Source: Acidicapsa acidisoli (lineage in GTDB: Bacteria > Acidobacteriota > Terriglobia > Terriglobales > Acidobacteriaceae). Taken from it: a stretch of DNA of 64,000 bases. Positions 27,135 through 36,191 of this stretch are shown here, in pieces. Within the stretch, counting starts at the first letter, position 1, and every line of letters starts with the position of its first letter. The position numbers and the translations under genes were made by a program. The stretch covers positions 1,842,828 through 1,906,827 of the forward strand of contig NZ_JAGSYI010000002.1 in assembly GCF_025685625.1 (NCBI RefSeq), read 5' to 3'. The notes beneath the pieces were generated by a model that searched no databases, had not been told where the DNA came from, and worked only from the letters and a program-made list of their open reading frames with translations.

Positions 27135-28376
27135 CTAGTTCGGTTGCCCCACAAGCGAACTGCCGTACATTGAATCCACACTGGCCTGCCAGGTAAGCGT
27201 GGCCGCGTGAGCCCGCGCCGCCTCGGAAAGGCGGCGAAGTATACTTCGATCCGCCAGTACTTCGGTTAGAAATTGTGCAATTGCCTTTACTACCTGATCT
27301 TCGCTGAGCCCCGCGGTTGAAATCACTCGCCCGCAGCTATCGTTGACTGCGGTCGCCGGGCCGCCCAAATCGAGGCAAACCACGGGCAAACCGAAGGTCA
27401 GCGCTTCCAGTACAGCCGAGCCACCAGAATCATGGAGGCTGGGAAACGTGAATAGATCGAAGCTGGAGTAAACGCCGATCAATTCCTCGCGCGGCATCCA
27501 TGGAATCCATGAGATAATCGCGTCCACGCTAAGTCGCCTGGCGAGCCGTTGCAACCGGGGTAGGTCACGGCCAGAACCGATGATGGACAGATGAAGGTTC
27601 GGATAACTTGCATCGAGCAGCGCCAGGGCCTTCAAGACCAGATGAAGCCCCTTCCATGGCAGTAAACGGCCGACGTACAGCAATTCCAATCTGGACGAGT
27701 CTTGTGCCACCCGATTATTCAATAGATTGGGGCGCAAACGCACGAGACCTTCGAAATCGATGCCTATCGCTTGCTGGCTTCTGCTCTTGTGACGATATTT
27801 CGCAGGGATCTTGCTTAGGGTTTCCTGCGTTGTCGCAACGATCTCAGAAGCAGCTTCATAGGTGGATCCCATCCAGAGAGCCATCAAAGCGCTGGATGCG
27901 CGCCTGAGAGCATCCCACAGCCTACCCCTCCATCCCAATCCACTCCGGAGGTTCTTCGGTGTATCTTCTCCGCCACCCACTGGACCAAAGATGAAAGGTA
28001 TCCCAAGCTGGCCCATGAAGCTTGGAACACGAAAACTGGCCCAGGTGATGTGATGCACACGATCAAATTTCTCGGTGCGATGCAGCTTCAAAGCAAGACG
28101 AGCGGCTGTGTACTGCCACAGGAAATAATAGGAATAATTCCCAAGTGGCAGCTTATAAATTCGTTGCAGAAAGGGGGACAGATCGTGAAAGACGAATTGG
28201 AGCGACTCGGCAGGATGCCTCTCAATATACGTCTCGATCTCACGTTGGTTGACTGTCCGCGTTATCACAATGACACTGTGACCATTCGCTGCAATGCATT
28301 GCGCCCAGTTCCAACCCAGTCCCGGCTCTGAGCCGCCCCCTGGAAGGCATGAATAGGCAGACAGAAGAACTTTCAT
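27135..28376 (-). CDS. Glycosyltransferase family 4
   Basis: 413 residues from the ATG at 28376 (GAGG eight bases before; a frame extends to 28394). Begins MKVLLSAYSCLPGGGSEPGLGWN, the GT4-type N-terminal loop for donors. The C-terminal half has ELLYVGRLLPWKGLHLVLKAL, LSIIGSGRDLPRLQRLA and the nucleotide-sugar pocket FPSLHDSGGSAVLEALTFGLPVVCLDLGG. HITWASFRVPSFM and FGPVGGGE in the acceptor domain resemble GTs of hexose addition in EPS loci. Ends 16 bp before the Wzy gene. Confidence 0.9.
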   Translation of the reverse strand: MKVLLSAYSCLPGGGSEPGLGWNWAQCIAANGHSVIVITRTVNQREIETYIERHPAESLQFVFHDLSPFLQRIYKLPLGNYSYYFLWQYTAARLALKLHRTEKFDRVHHITWASFRVPSFMGQLGIPFIFGPVGGGEDTPKNLRSGLGWRGRLWDALRRASSALMALWMGSTYEAASEIVATTQETLSKIPAKYRHKSRSQQAIGIDFEGLVRLRPNLLNNRVAQDSSRLELLYVGRLLPWKGLHLVLKALALLDASYPNLHLSIIGSGRDLPRLQRLARRLSVDAIISWIPWMPREELIGVYSSFDLFTFPSLHDSGGSAVLEALTFGLPVVCLDLGGPATAVNDSCGRVISTAGLSEDQVVKAIAQFLTEVLADRSILRRLSEAARAHAATLTWQASVDSMYGSSLVGQPN

Positions 28377-28404
28377 TCCATGAGCCTCAATCACTATCCG
28401 TAGA

Positions 28405-29736
28405 TCACTGGACTAGTTCCGGTTGAACTCCAACCGTGATCGACCTTCCGATTATCCCGGTCCTGCCGCCGTTCAGTGCCATGACGGAAGTCGCGCGCCA
28501 TGATTCAGGGATGGCAAGAGTAGTTCCGCCTCTCGTATTCCAGACGACATGAGAGGTGTCGCCTTTGTTCAGCAACTCGCAAGTCCACGTGCCATCCGAG
28601 GAACTGGCGCACCGGGTGAGAACGGAACCCGTCATCCAAAGCTGGGTGGTTGCGAATGCTTTCCCGGCTGGGGTCAACGCAGCATTGTCCGCACCGGTGA
28701 GTTCAATCTGAGTCCCGCGATGGTTCTCCCAGGCGTACCAGTAGAAACGTCGAACGCCTGCGCTCCAATTCAAGAAATAGGCGCGAGAGATATAAGCTGC
28801 CTGCATGTCTGGCGGGAGCTGATTCGGGCCGAGCCAGCCTGCTTCGGTATTCCAAAGCGGCTTACCCGCTACGCCATATTTCTGCATCAGGTTCCTGACT
28901 TTTTCAATCAGAGGCTCCATGGCCTCGGGAGGATCATCTTTGCCAACATAGAAGTGATATCCAATCACATCCACATACTGACCACCTCCCTTGCTAAGAA
29001 ACTTGTCCAGAAACGGAAGACCGTACGCTCCCGTCGGCGCCGGAGATACGATCCGGCAACCTGGATCGATTTCTTTTAAAATTCGGGATGCTTCGCGCGT
29101 CAGGTCGACCATGTTATCTACGCTTCCGCTCCAACTCTGCGGCCGGTTGGGTTCATTCCAAATTTCCCATTCTCGAATGCGGCCCTTATACCGGGTTGCC
29201 ACCGTTCGAACAAAGTTTTTCCAATCCTCCATATCGCTTGGCGGTCCAGATAACCCCGGAGGATTGCCGGCCTCTACATCCGTCGGTGCATCGGGTTTGC
29301 TCGAAGCCCACTGAGGCGTATAGGTCAATGGCATGAGTATCGGAGTCTTGTGGTCCATGCTCCACTGCACGTACTTGTCAAGCAAGTCAAAATACCACTT
29401 GTCCTTCGCGAGTTGAAGGTCTGCCCAGTTCACATGAGCTGTTCTCCACCCCCCCAATGGAACTGCTGGCCATGGTACGTGATTCAAAGGGTGAAACAGG
29501 ATATTCATGGAAAAATAGGACGCAGGAATAGCTTCGCTGCTGGCAGAACCTTCGTAGAATCGAGTCGACCCGGAACTTACCCCAGCCGTGGCCAGCGCAG
29601 AGAAAATCAGAAATAACAACCCTGAGCGCATCGCACCGTAATGACTTGATCGAGCCCCATTCAACGGCCTGTCTTCTCGATAAAGAAGGTCAATTCCTCG
29701 AATTCGATGAAACGCGCGCAAGAATCGAATGCTCAT
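28405..29736 (-). CDS. GH39-like glycoside hydrolase embedded in EPS locus
   Basis: 443 residues. The ATG at 29736 overlaps the stop of the flippase gene (ATGA), so translation is coupled; a longer frame is out of keeping with this. A basic segment of about 34 residues precedes a signal/anchor helix (RSGLLFLIFSALATAGVSSG), unusual for a plain signal peptide. The catalytic barrel has REWEIWNEPNRPQSW (acid/base Glu in NEP) and GKPLWNTEAGWLG (nucleophile Glu). The C-terminal beta part (DGTWTCELLNKGD, VVWNTRGGTTLAIP) parallels that of the protein at 14732. Enzymes of this kind in EPS loci trim or release the polymer in the periplasm; target glycosidic bond unknown. Confidence 0.87.
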   Translation of the reverse strand: MSIRFLRAFHRIRGIDLLYREDRPLNGARSSHYGAMRSGLLFLIFSALATAGVSSGSTRFYEGSASSEAIPASYFSMNILFHPLNHVPWPAVPLGGWRTAHVNWADLQLAKDKWYFDLLDKYVQWSMDHKTPILMPLTYTPQWASSKPDAPTDVEAGNPPGLSGPPSDMEDWKNFVRTVATRYKGRIREWEIWNEPNRPQSWSGSVDNMVDLTREASRILKEIDPGCRIVSPAPTGAYGLPFLDKFLSKGGGQYVDVIGYHFYVGKDDPPEAMEPLIEKVRNLMQKYGVAGKPLWNTEAGWLGPNQLPPDMQAAYISRAYFLNWSAGVRRFYWYAWENHRGTQIELTGADNAALTPAGKAFATTQLWMTGSVLTRCASSSDGTWTCELLNKGDTSHVVWNTRGGTTLAIPESWRATSVMALNGGRTGIIGRSITVGVQPELVQ

Positions 29737-31022
29737 GACGACTCCATGGAGGCCATCGATCTCTTGGGTTCCATGCGGCAAATGATGGTGGAAGCGGCAA
29801 AAACGATGATCGCAAGGAGCGCATCCGAAGCCAGGCTGGAGTACACTGCGCCGCGCCACGAGTAGGCAGGTATGACCCAGAGATTGATGACAATATTAAA
29901 TACTGCCACAAACACCTGAAGCACCATTCGAACGCCCTGATATCCGGCCCCGGTAAGTGCGTCCGAATAGAACGAATGTACTGTTCTAATCAGTGGCAGC
30001 ACAGCAAGCCAGCGCAGGGCCTCTTCAGAACGAGCATACTCCTGGCCGAGAATTCGTGGAACAAAGGGGGCGATCAATTGAAGTCCGACCAAAATCAGGA
30101 CGCTATAGATAAGGCCTTTGGGTAACAGCCGCTTCATATAGGCGACGGAGCCCTCGATTCCCGACTGCCCTGCGCGAAAAAATCCGGGAGATGCTGCATA
30201 AAGAAGCGAACGCACGGGCGTGTAGGAGACATCGATGATCCGGTAGGCGGCCGCGTAAAGACCAGTTGCATCAAGCGTCGAATACCTCGCAAGCATCGCC
30301 TTATCGAGATCGTTGTATATCGTCTGCGCGCTTAGACCGGTCGAGAAATAGAAGCCTTCGGTCATTTCGCCGAAGATCTTTGCCAGATTGATCCGCGGCA
30401 TTCCAAGGCGCCGGCTTACAAGAATGATCGAGGCTGCGGCCGGAATCAAGGATGACCCGCAGTAGAAGTATCCCCATTGCAGCGCAGTTGGATGCTTCCA
30501 TACAAACGCAACGACGAGAGCCGCGATGAAGCGCACGACGCTCAGAAAAACAATAATGTTCGCCATCCAGCGCACCTGTTCGACACTCTGAAAGGCCTGG
30601 CCCGCAGCGTCGGTCAACCGGGCCGCGAAAAGATCGGAAATGGCTACTGCGAAGACCAACTGCGCTGGGATGGACGCTGGCAGTACAAATCTGGCCAGAG
30701 CCATCACGAGGGCAAGAAGTATCGAGCCTGAAACCGCCGTCATGAGAAGCGTATTTCCCCAGCTCTCGGCAAAGGCGGCCCGATCCCGCGATACATTCTT
30801 AACGAGCAGATTGCCGAACCCAAGCGTGGCGAACGGTGAGAGGATCGCGACCAACGCTACGGCACCGACAAAAGAACCGTAGTTATTGACCCCCAGCACC
30901 CGGGCGATCACCACGAAGTAAGCGCCCTGAATTACAAGGCGAGCCCCCTGCCCAAGGAATACCCAGAAGGTATTTCTTGCCATCGTGCTGCCAAAGAGAC
31001 GCTGGAGCTGGCCTTTCATCAT
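29733..31022 (-). CDS. Wzx-type lipid-linked oligosaccharide flippase (MATE/MOP superfamily)
   Basis: 429 residues with 12-14 predicted membrane helices, beginning MMKGQLQRLFGSTMARNTFWVFLGQGARLVIQGAYFVVIARVLGVNNYGSF, typical of polysaccharide-biosynthesis flippases. LDKAMLARYSTLDATGLYAAAYRIID in the middle and EQYARSEEALRWLAVLPLIR-like text later match the family. Start overlaps the upstream acetyltransferase stop by four bases and its own stop overlaps the glycosidase start, placing it in a tightly packed operon. Role: moving undecaprenyl-PP repeat units to the periplasmic side for Wzy. No clue to substrate specificity. Confidence 0.92.
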   Translation of the reverse strand: MMKGQLQRLFGSTMARNTFWVFLGQGARLVIQGAYFVVIARVLGVNNYGSFVGAVALVAILSPFATLGFGNLLVKNVSRDRAAFAESWGNTLLMTAVSGSILLALVMALARFVLPASIPAQLVFAVAISDLFAARLTDAAGQAFQSVEQVRWMANIIVFLSVVRFIAALVVAFVWKHPTALQWGYFYCGSSLIPAAASIILVSRRLGMPRINLAKIFGEMTEGFYFSTGLSAQTIYNDLDKAMLARYSTLDATGLYAAAYRIIDVSYTPVRSLLYAASPGFFRAGQSGIEGSVAYMKRLLPKGLIYSVLILVGLQLIAPFVPRILGQEYARSEEALRWLAVLPLIRTVHSFYSDALTGAGYQGVRMVLQVFVAVFNIVINLWVIPAYSWRGAVYSSLASDALLAIIVFAASTIICRMEPKRSMASMESS

Positions 31023-31564
31023 TGCAACCAGGGCTTGTGGTTCAGCCTGTAGGTTAATGCATTCGTACGCTGACCGATGACCTTTGCTGGAATCCCTCCC
31101 ACAATGGTCAGCGCGGGAACATCCTTAGTCACCACGCTGCAGGCAGCAACTACTGCGCCCCGACCAATTCGGATGCCCGGAAGGATAGTTGAGCGTGAGG
31201 CTATCCACACATGATCCTCGATGATGACATCGCCGCCCACCGTAGCGTGGGAGTCGCTGTTAACGTCGTGTTCGAGCGTCCAGATGCTGGTATCTTGCGC
31301 AATATCGACGTCCTCTCCAATAACCAGTGCACCTCCTCTACCATCCAGCAACACTCTCTTGTTGATGACTGCACGATCTCCTACTGAAATATTCTTCCCC
31401 TGACGGATCTCGATTCCTCGCAGTAGACCAATCCCCTCACCGCAGCTTTGGACCAGAGCACGGAAAATCACGACGCGGATCCAGCGCACCGGAATATGCG
31501 TGATGACATCATTGAAAAAAATCTGCCCAAGATAAGCAATCCTGGCTCTTGTGCGGCTGAGCAC
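31019..31564 (-). CDS. Left-handed beta-helix (hexapeptide) acyltransferase
   Basis: 181 residues from a GTG at 31564, with GGAGG eight bases upstream. The middle is a hexapeptide-repeat beta-helix: IRQGKNISVGDRAVINKRVLLDGRGG, IGEDVDIAQDTSIWT, GGDVIIEDHVWIASRSTILPGIRIGRGAVVAACSVVTKDVP, ending in the family signature VGGIPAKVIGQR. Such enzymes O- or N-acetylate sugars from acetyl-CoA in the cytoplasm. An aspartate/histidine region (LEHDVNSDSHATVGG) contains the likely catalytic His. 229 bp separate it from the WecG-type gene, the largest gap in this half of the locus. Confidence 0.9.
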   Translation of the reverse strand: MLSRTRARIAYLGQIFFNDVITHIPVRWIRVVIFRALVQSCGEGIGLLRGIEIRQGKNISVGDRAVINKRVLLDGRGGALVIGEDVDIAQDTSIWTLEHDVNSDSHATVGGDVIIEDHVWIASRSTILPGIRIGRGAVVAACSVVTKDVPALTIVGGIPAKVIGQRTNALTYRLNHKPWLQ

Positions 31565-31793
31565 TCCTGGAGCCTCCGTTCCCTTTTCTTATGAATCGTA
31601 ATGCAGTCTCTCATTTCCTCACACTCCAGAAATTCGGTTCATCCGAATCCAAAGCAATTCGAGAGAAAAGCGGCGAACTATGTCCTTTGCGTCACCCAGA
31701 CGCAGGCCACTACGATCTGGCCACATGGCTCACAAGCCTTAACATCGGGCAGGCAGCCAGGGGCCAGAGGCATCACACATTTCACCCCGTTCA

Positions 31794-32597
31794 TCACCCG
31801 TATAGAGTCTCGGTCGCAGGCGCGACTCCGCTTGTCGTAAATCGAGACAAGTGCAGCATCTGCAACAGAACCAGAAAGACGTAGGCCGGGTTCAAGTAAA
31901 TGTAACGCCGCCAAAGCCTCCTGGGCTCCGAGGTCAAGCGAAACAACCACTCCAGACCGCGATCCTGCATCCAGGCAGGCGCCTGGGGGATGAGCCCCGC
32001 AATGAACGGAAATGCTGCGCCGACCGCGAGAATGGGCATTGAAAGAACTTCGCGAAATTCATATGCGAAAGCCTCCTGCCTTGGGCAGCCCAAGCCGACC
32101 AAGGTGATAGAGGCGCCCGAGGAGATAATCCGGGCGGCCAGTTCAGATTTCTCCTCCGGTTTGAGTCGACGAAATTTGGAAGGCTCCGCGCCGGCGATCT
32201 TTATTCCCGGAAACTTCTCGTCGAGCGATTGCTTTAACGCGATAAGAATCTCAGGAGTGCTTCCGTAAAAATAGACGGACTTGCCCTCCGCAGCAGCTCT
32301 CTCGCAGACCTTAAGTGTAAGATTTGGCCCATAGACTCGGTCTGGTAATTGAGCGCGATACAGTAAATTCAGCACCCAGCGAACCGGCTGACCATCTGGC
32401 ACAAGCAGATCAAAGTGGTTCAATCGAAATTTATGCTCAGAATCGAGAACCCCGGTCATCACGCCGTGGACGGCCAGAGCAGAGATCGTTGTCCCCTTTT
32501 TCTCCTGAGCGGCGCGAAAGATGAAGTCCAGAGCCGCCTCGTAGTCCACTGCATCGATCAAGATGCCAATAATGTTCTTCTTACCTAGATTACGCAT
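31794..32597 (-). CDS. WecG/TagA/CpsF-family glycosyltransferase (GT26)
   Basis: 267 residues from the ATG at 32597, overlapping the epimerase stop and preceded by GGGGAGAGG. GT26 hallmarks are present: [16 protein letters not shown] (active-site Asp of the DGxP motif), [45 protein letters not shown] and the final [27 protein letters not shown] amphipathic region that docks to the membrane. WecG-type enzymes add the second sugar (often ManNAcA) to an undecaprenyl-PP-linked residue, consistent with position after the initiating transferase. Confidence 0.93.
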   Translation of the reverse strand: MRNLGKKNIIGILIDAVDYEAALDFIFRAAQEKKGTTISALAVHGVMTGVLDSEHKFRLNHFDLLVPDGQPVRWVLNLLYRAQLPDRVYGPNLTLKVCERAAAEGKSVYFYGSTPEILIALKQSLDEKFPGIKIAGAEPSKFRRLKPEEKSELAARIISSGASITLVGLGCPRQEAFAYEFREVLSMPILAVGAAFPFIAGLIPQAPAWMQDRGLEWLFRLTSEPRRLWRRYIYLNPAYVFLVLLQMLHLSRFTTSGVAPATETLYG

Positions 32598-33661
32598 GCC
32601 TCTCCCCAACGTTCTACATTCAATTCATAGATTTCCTGCAAAATCTGTGAGACATCGAAGGATATCTTCCAATCGGGATAGTGCTGCTGAAAACGAGACA
32701 AATCGCTTACCCACCAGATATGATCTCCCCGGCGGTTCTCATCCACGTACTTGAAATTGAACTGGTTTCCGGTAATCTTTTCACTCAAAGAGATGGCCTC
32801 AAGCATGGAGCAGTTGCTGTCGCGTCCGCCTCCAATGTTGTAAACCTCTCCGGAACGAGGACTCTTGAAGAACTCATGGAACGCGCGAATCAGGTCGGCG
32901 CTGTGGATATTGTCGCGCACCTGCTTTCCCTTATAGCCAAAGATGGTGTAAGGCATCCCAGTAACTACACACTTCATCAGGTAGGCCAGGAATCCGTGTA
33001 ACTGTGTTCCGGAATGATTTGGGCCCGTCAGACACCCCCCGCGAAAACAGGCGGTCTTCATACCAAAATATCGACCGTACTCCTGCACCAGGATATCCGC
33101 GGCAACCTTTGACGCTCCGAAAAGGCTGTGAAGAGTGGAATCGATGGACAGGCTCTCAGGAATTCCATTTGCATATTCGTGGCTTGGATCAATCTCCCAG
33201 CGTGTTTCCAATTCAACAAGTGGCAAGTAATTTGGACGGTCTCCGTAGACCTTGTTGGTGGACATGAATATGAATACGGCGTTTGGAGCAAACCTCCGCG
33301 TCGCTTCCAACATCACCGAGGTCCCATTCGCATTGACGGTAAAATCCGTGATCGGGTCGCTGGCAGCCCAATCGTGAGATGGCTGCGCGGCAGCGTGGAT
33401 AACCAGCGCTATCTGATCGCCGTAACGCTCGAATATCCGGGAGATACCCTCAGAATCACGAATGTCCACCTCGTAATGCCGGAAACAGGGAACTTCCCGC
33501 TCCAGTCTCTCTGTCATCCAGTGCGTAGAAGCCGACTTTCCAAAAAACTTGGCCCGCATGCCATTGTCGATTCCAACAACCTCCATCCCTAAAGATGCGA
33601 AGTAGCTTACGGCTTCTGAGCCCACCAATCCGGACGAACCGGTTATGATAGCAATACTCAT
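32585..33661 (-). CDS. SDR-family nucleotide-sugar epimerase, CDP-paratose 2-epimerase-like
   Basis: 358 residues from the ATG at 33661, with GGAGGACATTCG before it (a frame back to 33736 is unlike the family). The NAD site [19 protein letters not shown] (GxxGxxG) and S-x(24)-Yxxx[11 protein letters not shown] is present and the usual YxxxK catalytic region appears modified ([13 protein letters not shown], with the Tyr position Phe). [42 protein letters not shown] and [10 protein letters not shown] resemble CDP-paratose/tyvelose epimerases. No CDP-sugar synthesis genes are nearby, so the actual nucleotide sugar is uncertain. The apparent Tyr-to-Phe change deserves checking by alignment. Confidence 0.85.
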   Translation of the reverse strand: MSIAIITGSSGLVGSEAVSYFASLGMEVVGIDNGMRAKFFGKSASTHWMTERLEREVPCFRHYEVDIRDSEGISRIFERYGDQIALVIHAAAQPSHDWAASDPITDFTVNANGTSVMLEATRRFAPNAVFIFMSTNKVYGDRPNYLPLVELETRWEIDPSHEYANGIPESLSIDSTLHSLFGASKVAADILVQEYGRYFGMKTACFRGGCLTGPNHSGTQLHGFLAYLMKCVVTGMPYTIFGYKGKQVRDNIHSADLIRAFHEFFKSPRSGEVYNIGGGRDSNCSMLEAISLSEKITGNQFNFKYVDENRRGDHIWWVSDLSRFQQHYPDWKISFDVSQILQEIYELNVERWGEACVI

Positions 33662-33754
33662 CGAATGTCCTCCTGTTATGGTCGCCAGCCGGAATGCATG
33701 CCAAGAAGTGCAGCCCGAATCGCGACAGAATCTCAAGTAAGTGGCTTCAGGCGA

Positions 33755-35191
33755 TTAAGCGGCTCCCGCACCCTTGAATACGGCAGGGACAGTCTTCACG
33801 AGGATCTTAAAATCCAGCCAGAGCGACCATTCATCCATGTATTGAAGATCGAGAAGCATCCACTGATCGAACGAGATGGAGCTTCGCCCATTCACTTGCC
33901 AAAGGCATGTAATCCCGGGCTTGACGCTAAAGCGCCGTCTTTGCCAATCTTCATTGAAACCTTCGTAGTCGCGTACAGGCAGCGGTCTCGGTCCTACCAG
34001 GCTCATGTCCCCAATTAAGACGTTCAAGAGTTGCGGTAGTTCGTCGATGCTGCTCCTACGCAAGAACTTCCCGATTGGCGTGATCCGCGGGTCATTCTTG
34101 ATCTTGAATACGGGACCCGTCACCTCATTTTGCCGCTCCAAAGTCGACATGAGCTTTTCGGCATCAGGGACCATCGTTCGGAACTTGAATATCTTGAAAC
34201 GCCGCTTGTTCAGTCCAATTCGTTCCTGGAGAAAGAAAATTGGCCCAGGAGAGGTAAGTTTAATCGCGATTGCCGCGACAATCAGGAGGGGCGAGAAGGC
34301 CATGAGAGCTAGAGCCGACAGAATGAGGTCAAACGCTCGCTTCGCGGTTCTGGGGACAAGCTCATCTGCGCCGGTGTAGGTGGTAATGTATTGATCGCCT
34401 TCAAATTCCTCCGCACGCCAACGCGAAGTCTTTAATCCAAAAATATCTGAATTGAAGCGCATGGTAATTCCGTGCTGCTGACACAGGCTCGCGACTTCAG
34501 AAGAGTGACGATAAAAGGATCCAAATGGCAGGTAAATCGCGACTTCATCCACTACATTCCGCCGGAGATATTCAGCGAGCCCCGCGTAATCGCTGACCAC
34601 TTTGAAATTTGCCTCATCCAGTGCGCTGATTCCAGGCCAATCGTTATCCACAAACCCAAGCAAATGGTATCCGCGCGTTTTGTTCGCGCAGATACGTCTG
34701 GCGAAGTCGACCGCCCTGGGGTTGGTGCCCAAAATTAGCATATGACGTAGGTTTCTACCACGTACACGGAGGCGGGCAGCTATGAAGCGAAGAGTCAATC
34801 GCGCAATGCCAAGGACCAATGAACTGACTACCCAAAATACCGCGAGGAAATGGATAGTGATCATTCGAATTGAAAAGACGGAACTGAGAACCACGAAGCA
34901 AGCGACGGCGAGTGTCGTGGCCTTCAGAATGTCTACCATTTCCATGCGGCGCCTGGAAAACCGCCTCGATCTATACAAGCCGCAGAGACTGAAGACCACA
35001 TGGCAGATGAGAAAGGCTAGGGCGATGATCCCAAAATTAACCACTCTCGTTCGCATCGAGAGGAATTGTTGAAGGGGAACGTTCGATTCCGTCTCGACAA
35101 TAAAAATAGTGGTTAGAGCAAATGAGAACACCACGAGAATCAGGTCGCACAACTTAACTAAATCGATCGTCAAACGCTGCTTCTCAATCAC
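33755..35191 (-). CDS. Initiating undecaprenyl-phosphate sugar phosphotransferase (WbaP/WcaJ type)
   Basis: 478 residues from a GTG at 35191 (GGAGAGC upstream). Four or five N-terminal membrane helices, a CoA-binding-like Rossmann domain (HMLILGTNPRAVDFARRI), one more helix (DLILSALALMAFSPLLIVAAIAIKL) and the C-terminal bacterial sugar-transferase domain: GPIFFLQERIGLNKRRFKIFKFRTM, RRSSIDELPQLLNVLIGDMSLVGPRPLP and GITCLWQVNGRS. It places the first sugar phosphate (Gal, Glc or similar) on undecaprenyl phosphate, starting the EPS repeat unit. It follows the regulatory/export block by 210 bp, which may contain a secondary promoter. Confidence 0.95.
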   Translation of the reverse strand: MIEKQRLTIDLVKLCDLILVVFSFALTTIFIVETESNVPLQQFLSMRTRVVNFGIIALAFLICHVVFSLCGLYRSRRFSRRRMEMVDILKATTLAVACFVVLSSVFSIRMITIHFLAVFWVVSSLVLGIARLTLRFIAARLRVRGRNLRHMLILGTNPRAVDFARRICANKTRGYHLLGFVDNDWPGISALDEANFKVVSDYAGLAEYLRRNVVDEVAIYLPFGSFYRHSSEVASLCQQHGITMRFNSDIFGLKTSRWRAEEFEGDQYITTYTGADELVPRTAKRAFDLILSALALMAFSPLLIVAAIAIKLTSPGPIFFLQERIGLNKRRFKIFKFRTMVPDAEKLMSTLERQNEVTGPVFKIKNDPRITPIGKFLRRSSIDELPQLLNVLIGDMSLVGPRPLPVRDYEGFNEDWQRRRFSVKPGITCLWQVNGRSSISFDQWMLLDLQYMDEWSLWLDFKILVKTVPAVFKGAGAA

Positions 35192-35401
35192 AATAGCTCT
35201 CCGCAGTACCCTTCATTGAGGCTGTTCACACAAAACAGATTACGGGTCGGGGGAAAGACCTAGGATAGACTTGGCGGCGTACACGAGATGAGCAAAAAGG
35301 CACCGTTTCGGCGCTCAACGTTGTGCCATAACGAGACCGCAAAAACGTGGATCCTTGCCACTCTCGCTTACCGGAATGACGAAGTGCAATTGAAGACTTT
35401 T

Positions 35402-36142
35402 CTAAAGCCTGCTGTAGATTTTCTCCGGGATCGGGAATGTTCTCTTATTCAAGACCGCAGCCAGGATTGGAACCTTGACGGACCGCAGGTTCTCCGCTAC
35501 CGCTGCGGCAGCTTCGCGACGGGTAGAGTCGGCCTCAATAATCAATACCAATCCATCAGAGAGCTGGCCGAGGACTACTGCATCCGAGTATCTGGTCAAG
35601 GGCGGGACATCAATAATCACAAAGTCAAATTCCTTGCGAAGCTGGTCCACGCGGAGTTTAAGGCGATCCGAGGTGAGAAGGTTTGGGGAGTCTATGGCGA
35701 CTGTGCCGGAAGAAAGAAACCAAAGATTTTCGCGGCCGATGAGCTTCGTATACGTGCCGATGGGCGCGTTCTGCAACAGTGCTTCTGTGAAACCGTGATG
35801 ATTTGGCACTCCCAACAATCCGGATAACGATGGAGAACGGAAATTGGCCTCAAGCAAGCACACTCTGCCTCCAGCGTTTTTGGCTAAAGTCTCCGCGACC
35901 GACGCGCAGATTCGGCTGCAGCCGTTACCGTGATCTATGCCGGCAAATACCACTACCCTGGGCGGCTCTTGCGTTTGCCGGAGAAAGATTTGCTGGACGA
36001 GTCGCAACGATTCATCGTCGGCCCACGTACTCAACCCATTTCCAACGTTGCTCACAACTGGGGCGATAGACGCTCCATTCGGTGATGCGCCAAGAGACTG
36101 TTCCTTCTCAAGCTGTTGCAGCAGTTCGAAATGCTTGCTCAT
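35402..36142 (-). CDS. CpsD/CapB-like MinD-family ATPase (BY-kinase homologue) with degenerate P-loop
   Basis: 246 residues from the ATG at 36142 (AAGGAG upstream; a longer frame to 36409 overlaps the ExeA gene). Fold matches BY-kinases: an N-terminal Glu/Gln helix, then VVVFAGIDHGNGCSRICASVAE where Walker A should be. Here GNGCS (residues 72-76) replaces G-x-G-K-S/T, so the lysine is Cys75. The Walker A' is LLEANFRSPS and Walker B is FVIIDVPP. No C-terminal tyrosine cluster is present. Normally the partner of a Wzc/GumC membrane protein, phosphorylating itself to control chain length; this copy is probably a non-catalytic adaptor. Confidence 0.85.
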   Translation of the reverse strand: MSKHFELLQQLEKEQSLGASPNGASIAPVVSNVGNGLSTWADDESLRLVQQIFLRQTQEPPRVVVFAGIDHGNGCSRICASVAETLAKNAGGRVCLLEANFRSPSLSGLLGVPNHHGFTEALLQNAPIGTYTKLIGRENLWFLSSGTVAIDSPNLLTSDRLKLRVDQLRKEFDFVIIDVPPLTRYSDAVVLGQLSDGLVLIIEADSTRREAAAAVAENLRSVKVPILAAVLNKRTFPIPEKIYSRL

Positions 36143-36191
36143 TGTTGTTCTATCTCCTTTTGAACAATAACTCTGTCCACTTACTCGAAGC

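Noticed and set aside
31678..31950. 90-codon minus-strand frame in the WecG/acetyltransferase gap
   Set aside because: Mostly an alternative frame of the WecG gene; no independent start signal.
35288..35827. 179-codon plus-strand frame
   Set aside because: Antisense to the CpsD-like gene, which has an ordered fold; the plus frame shows no family features.
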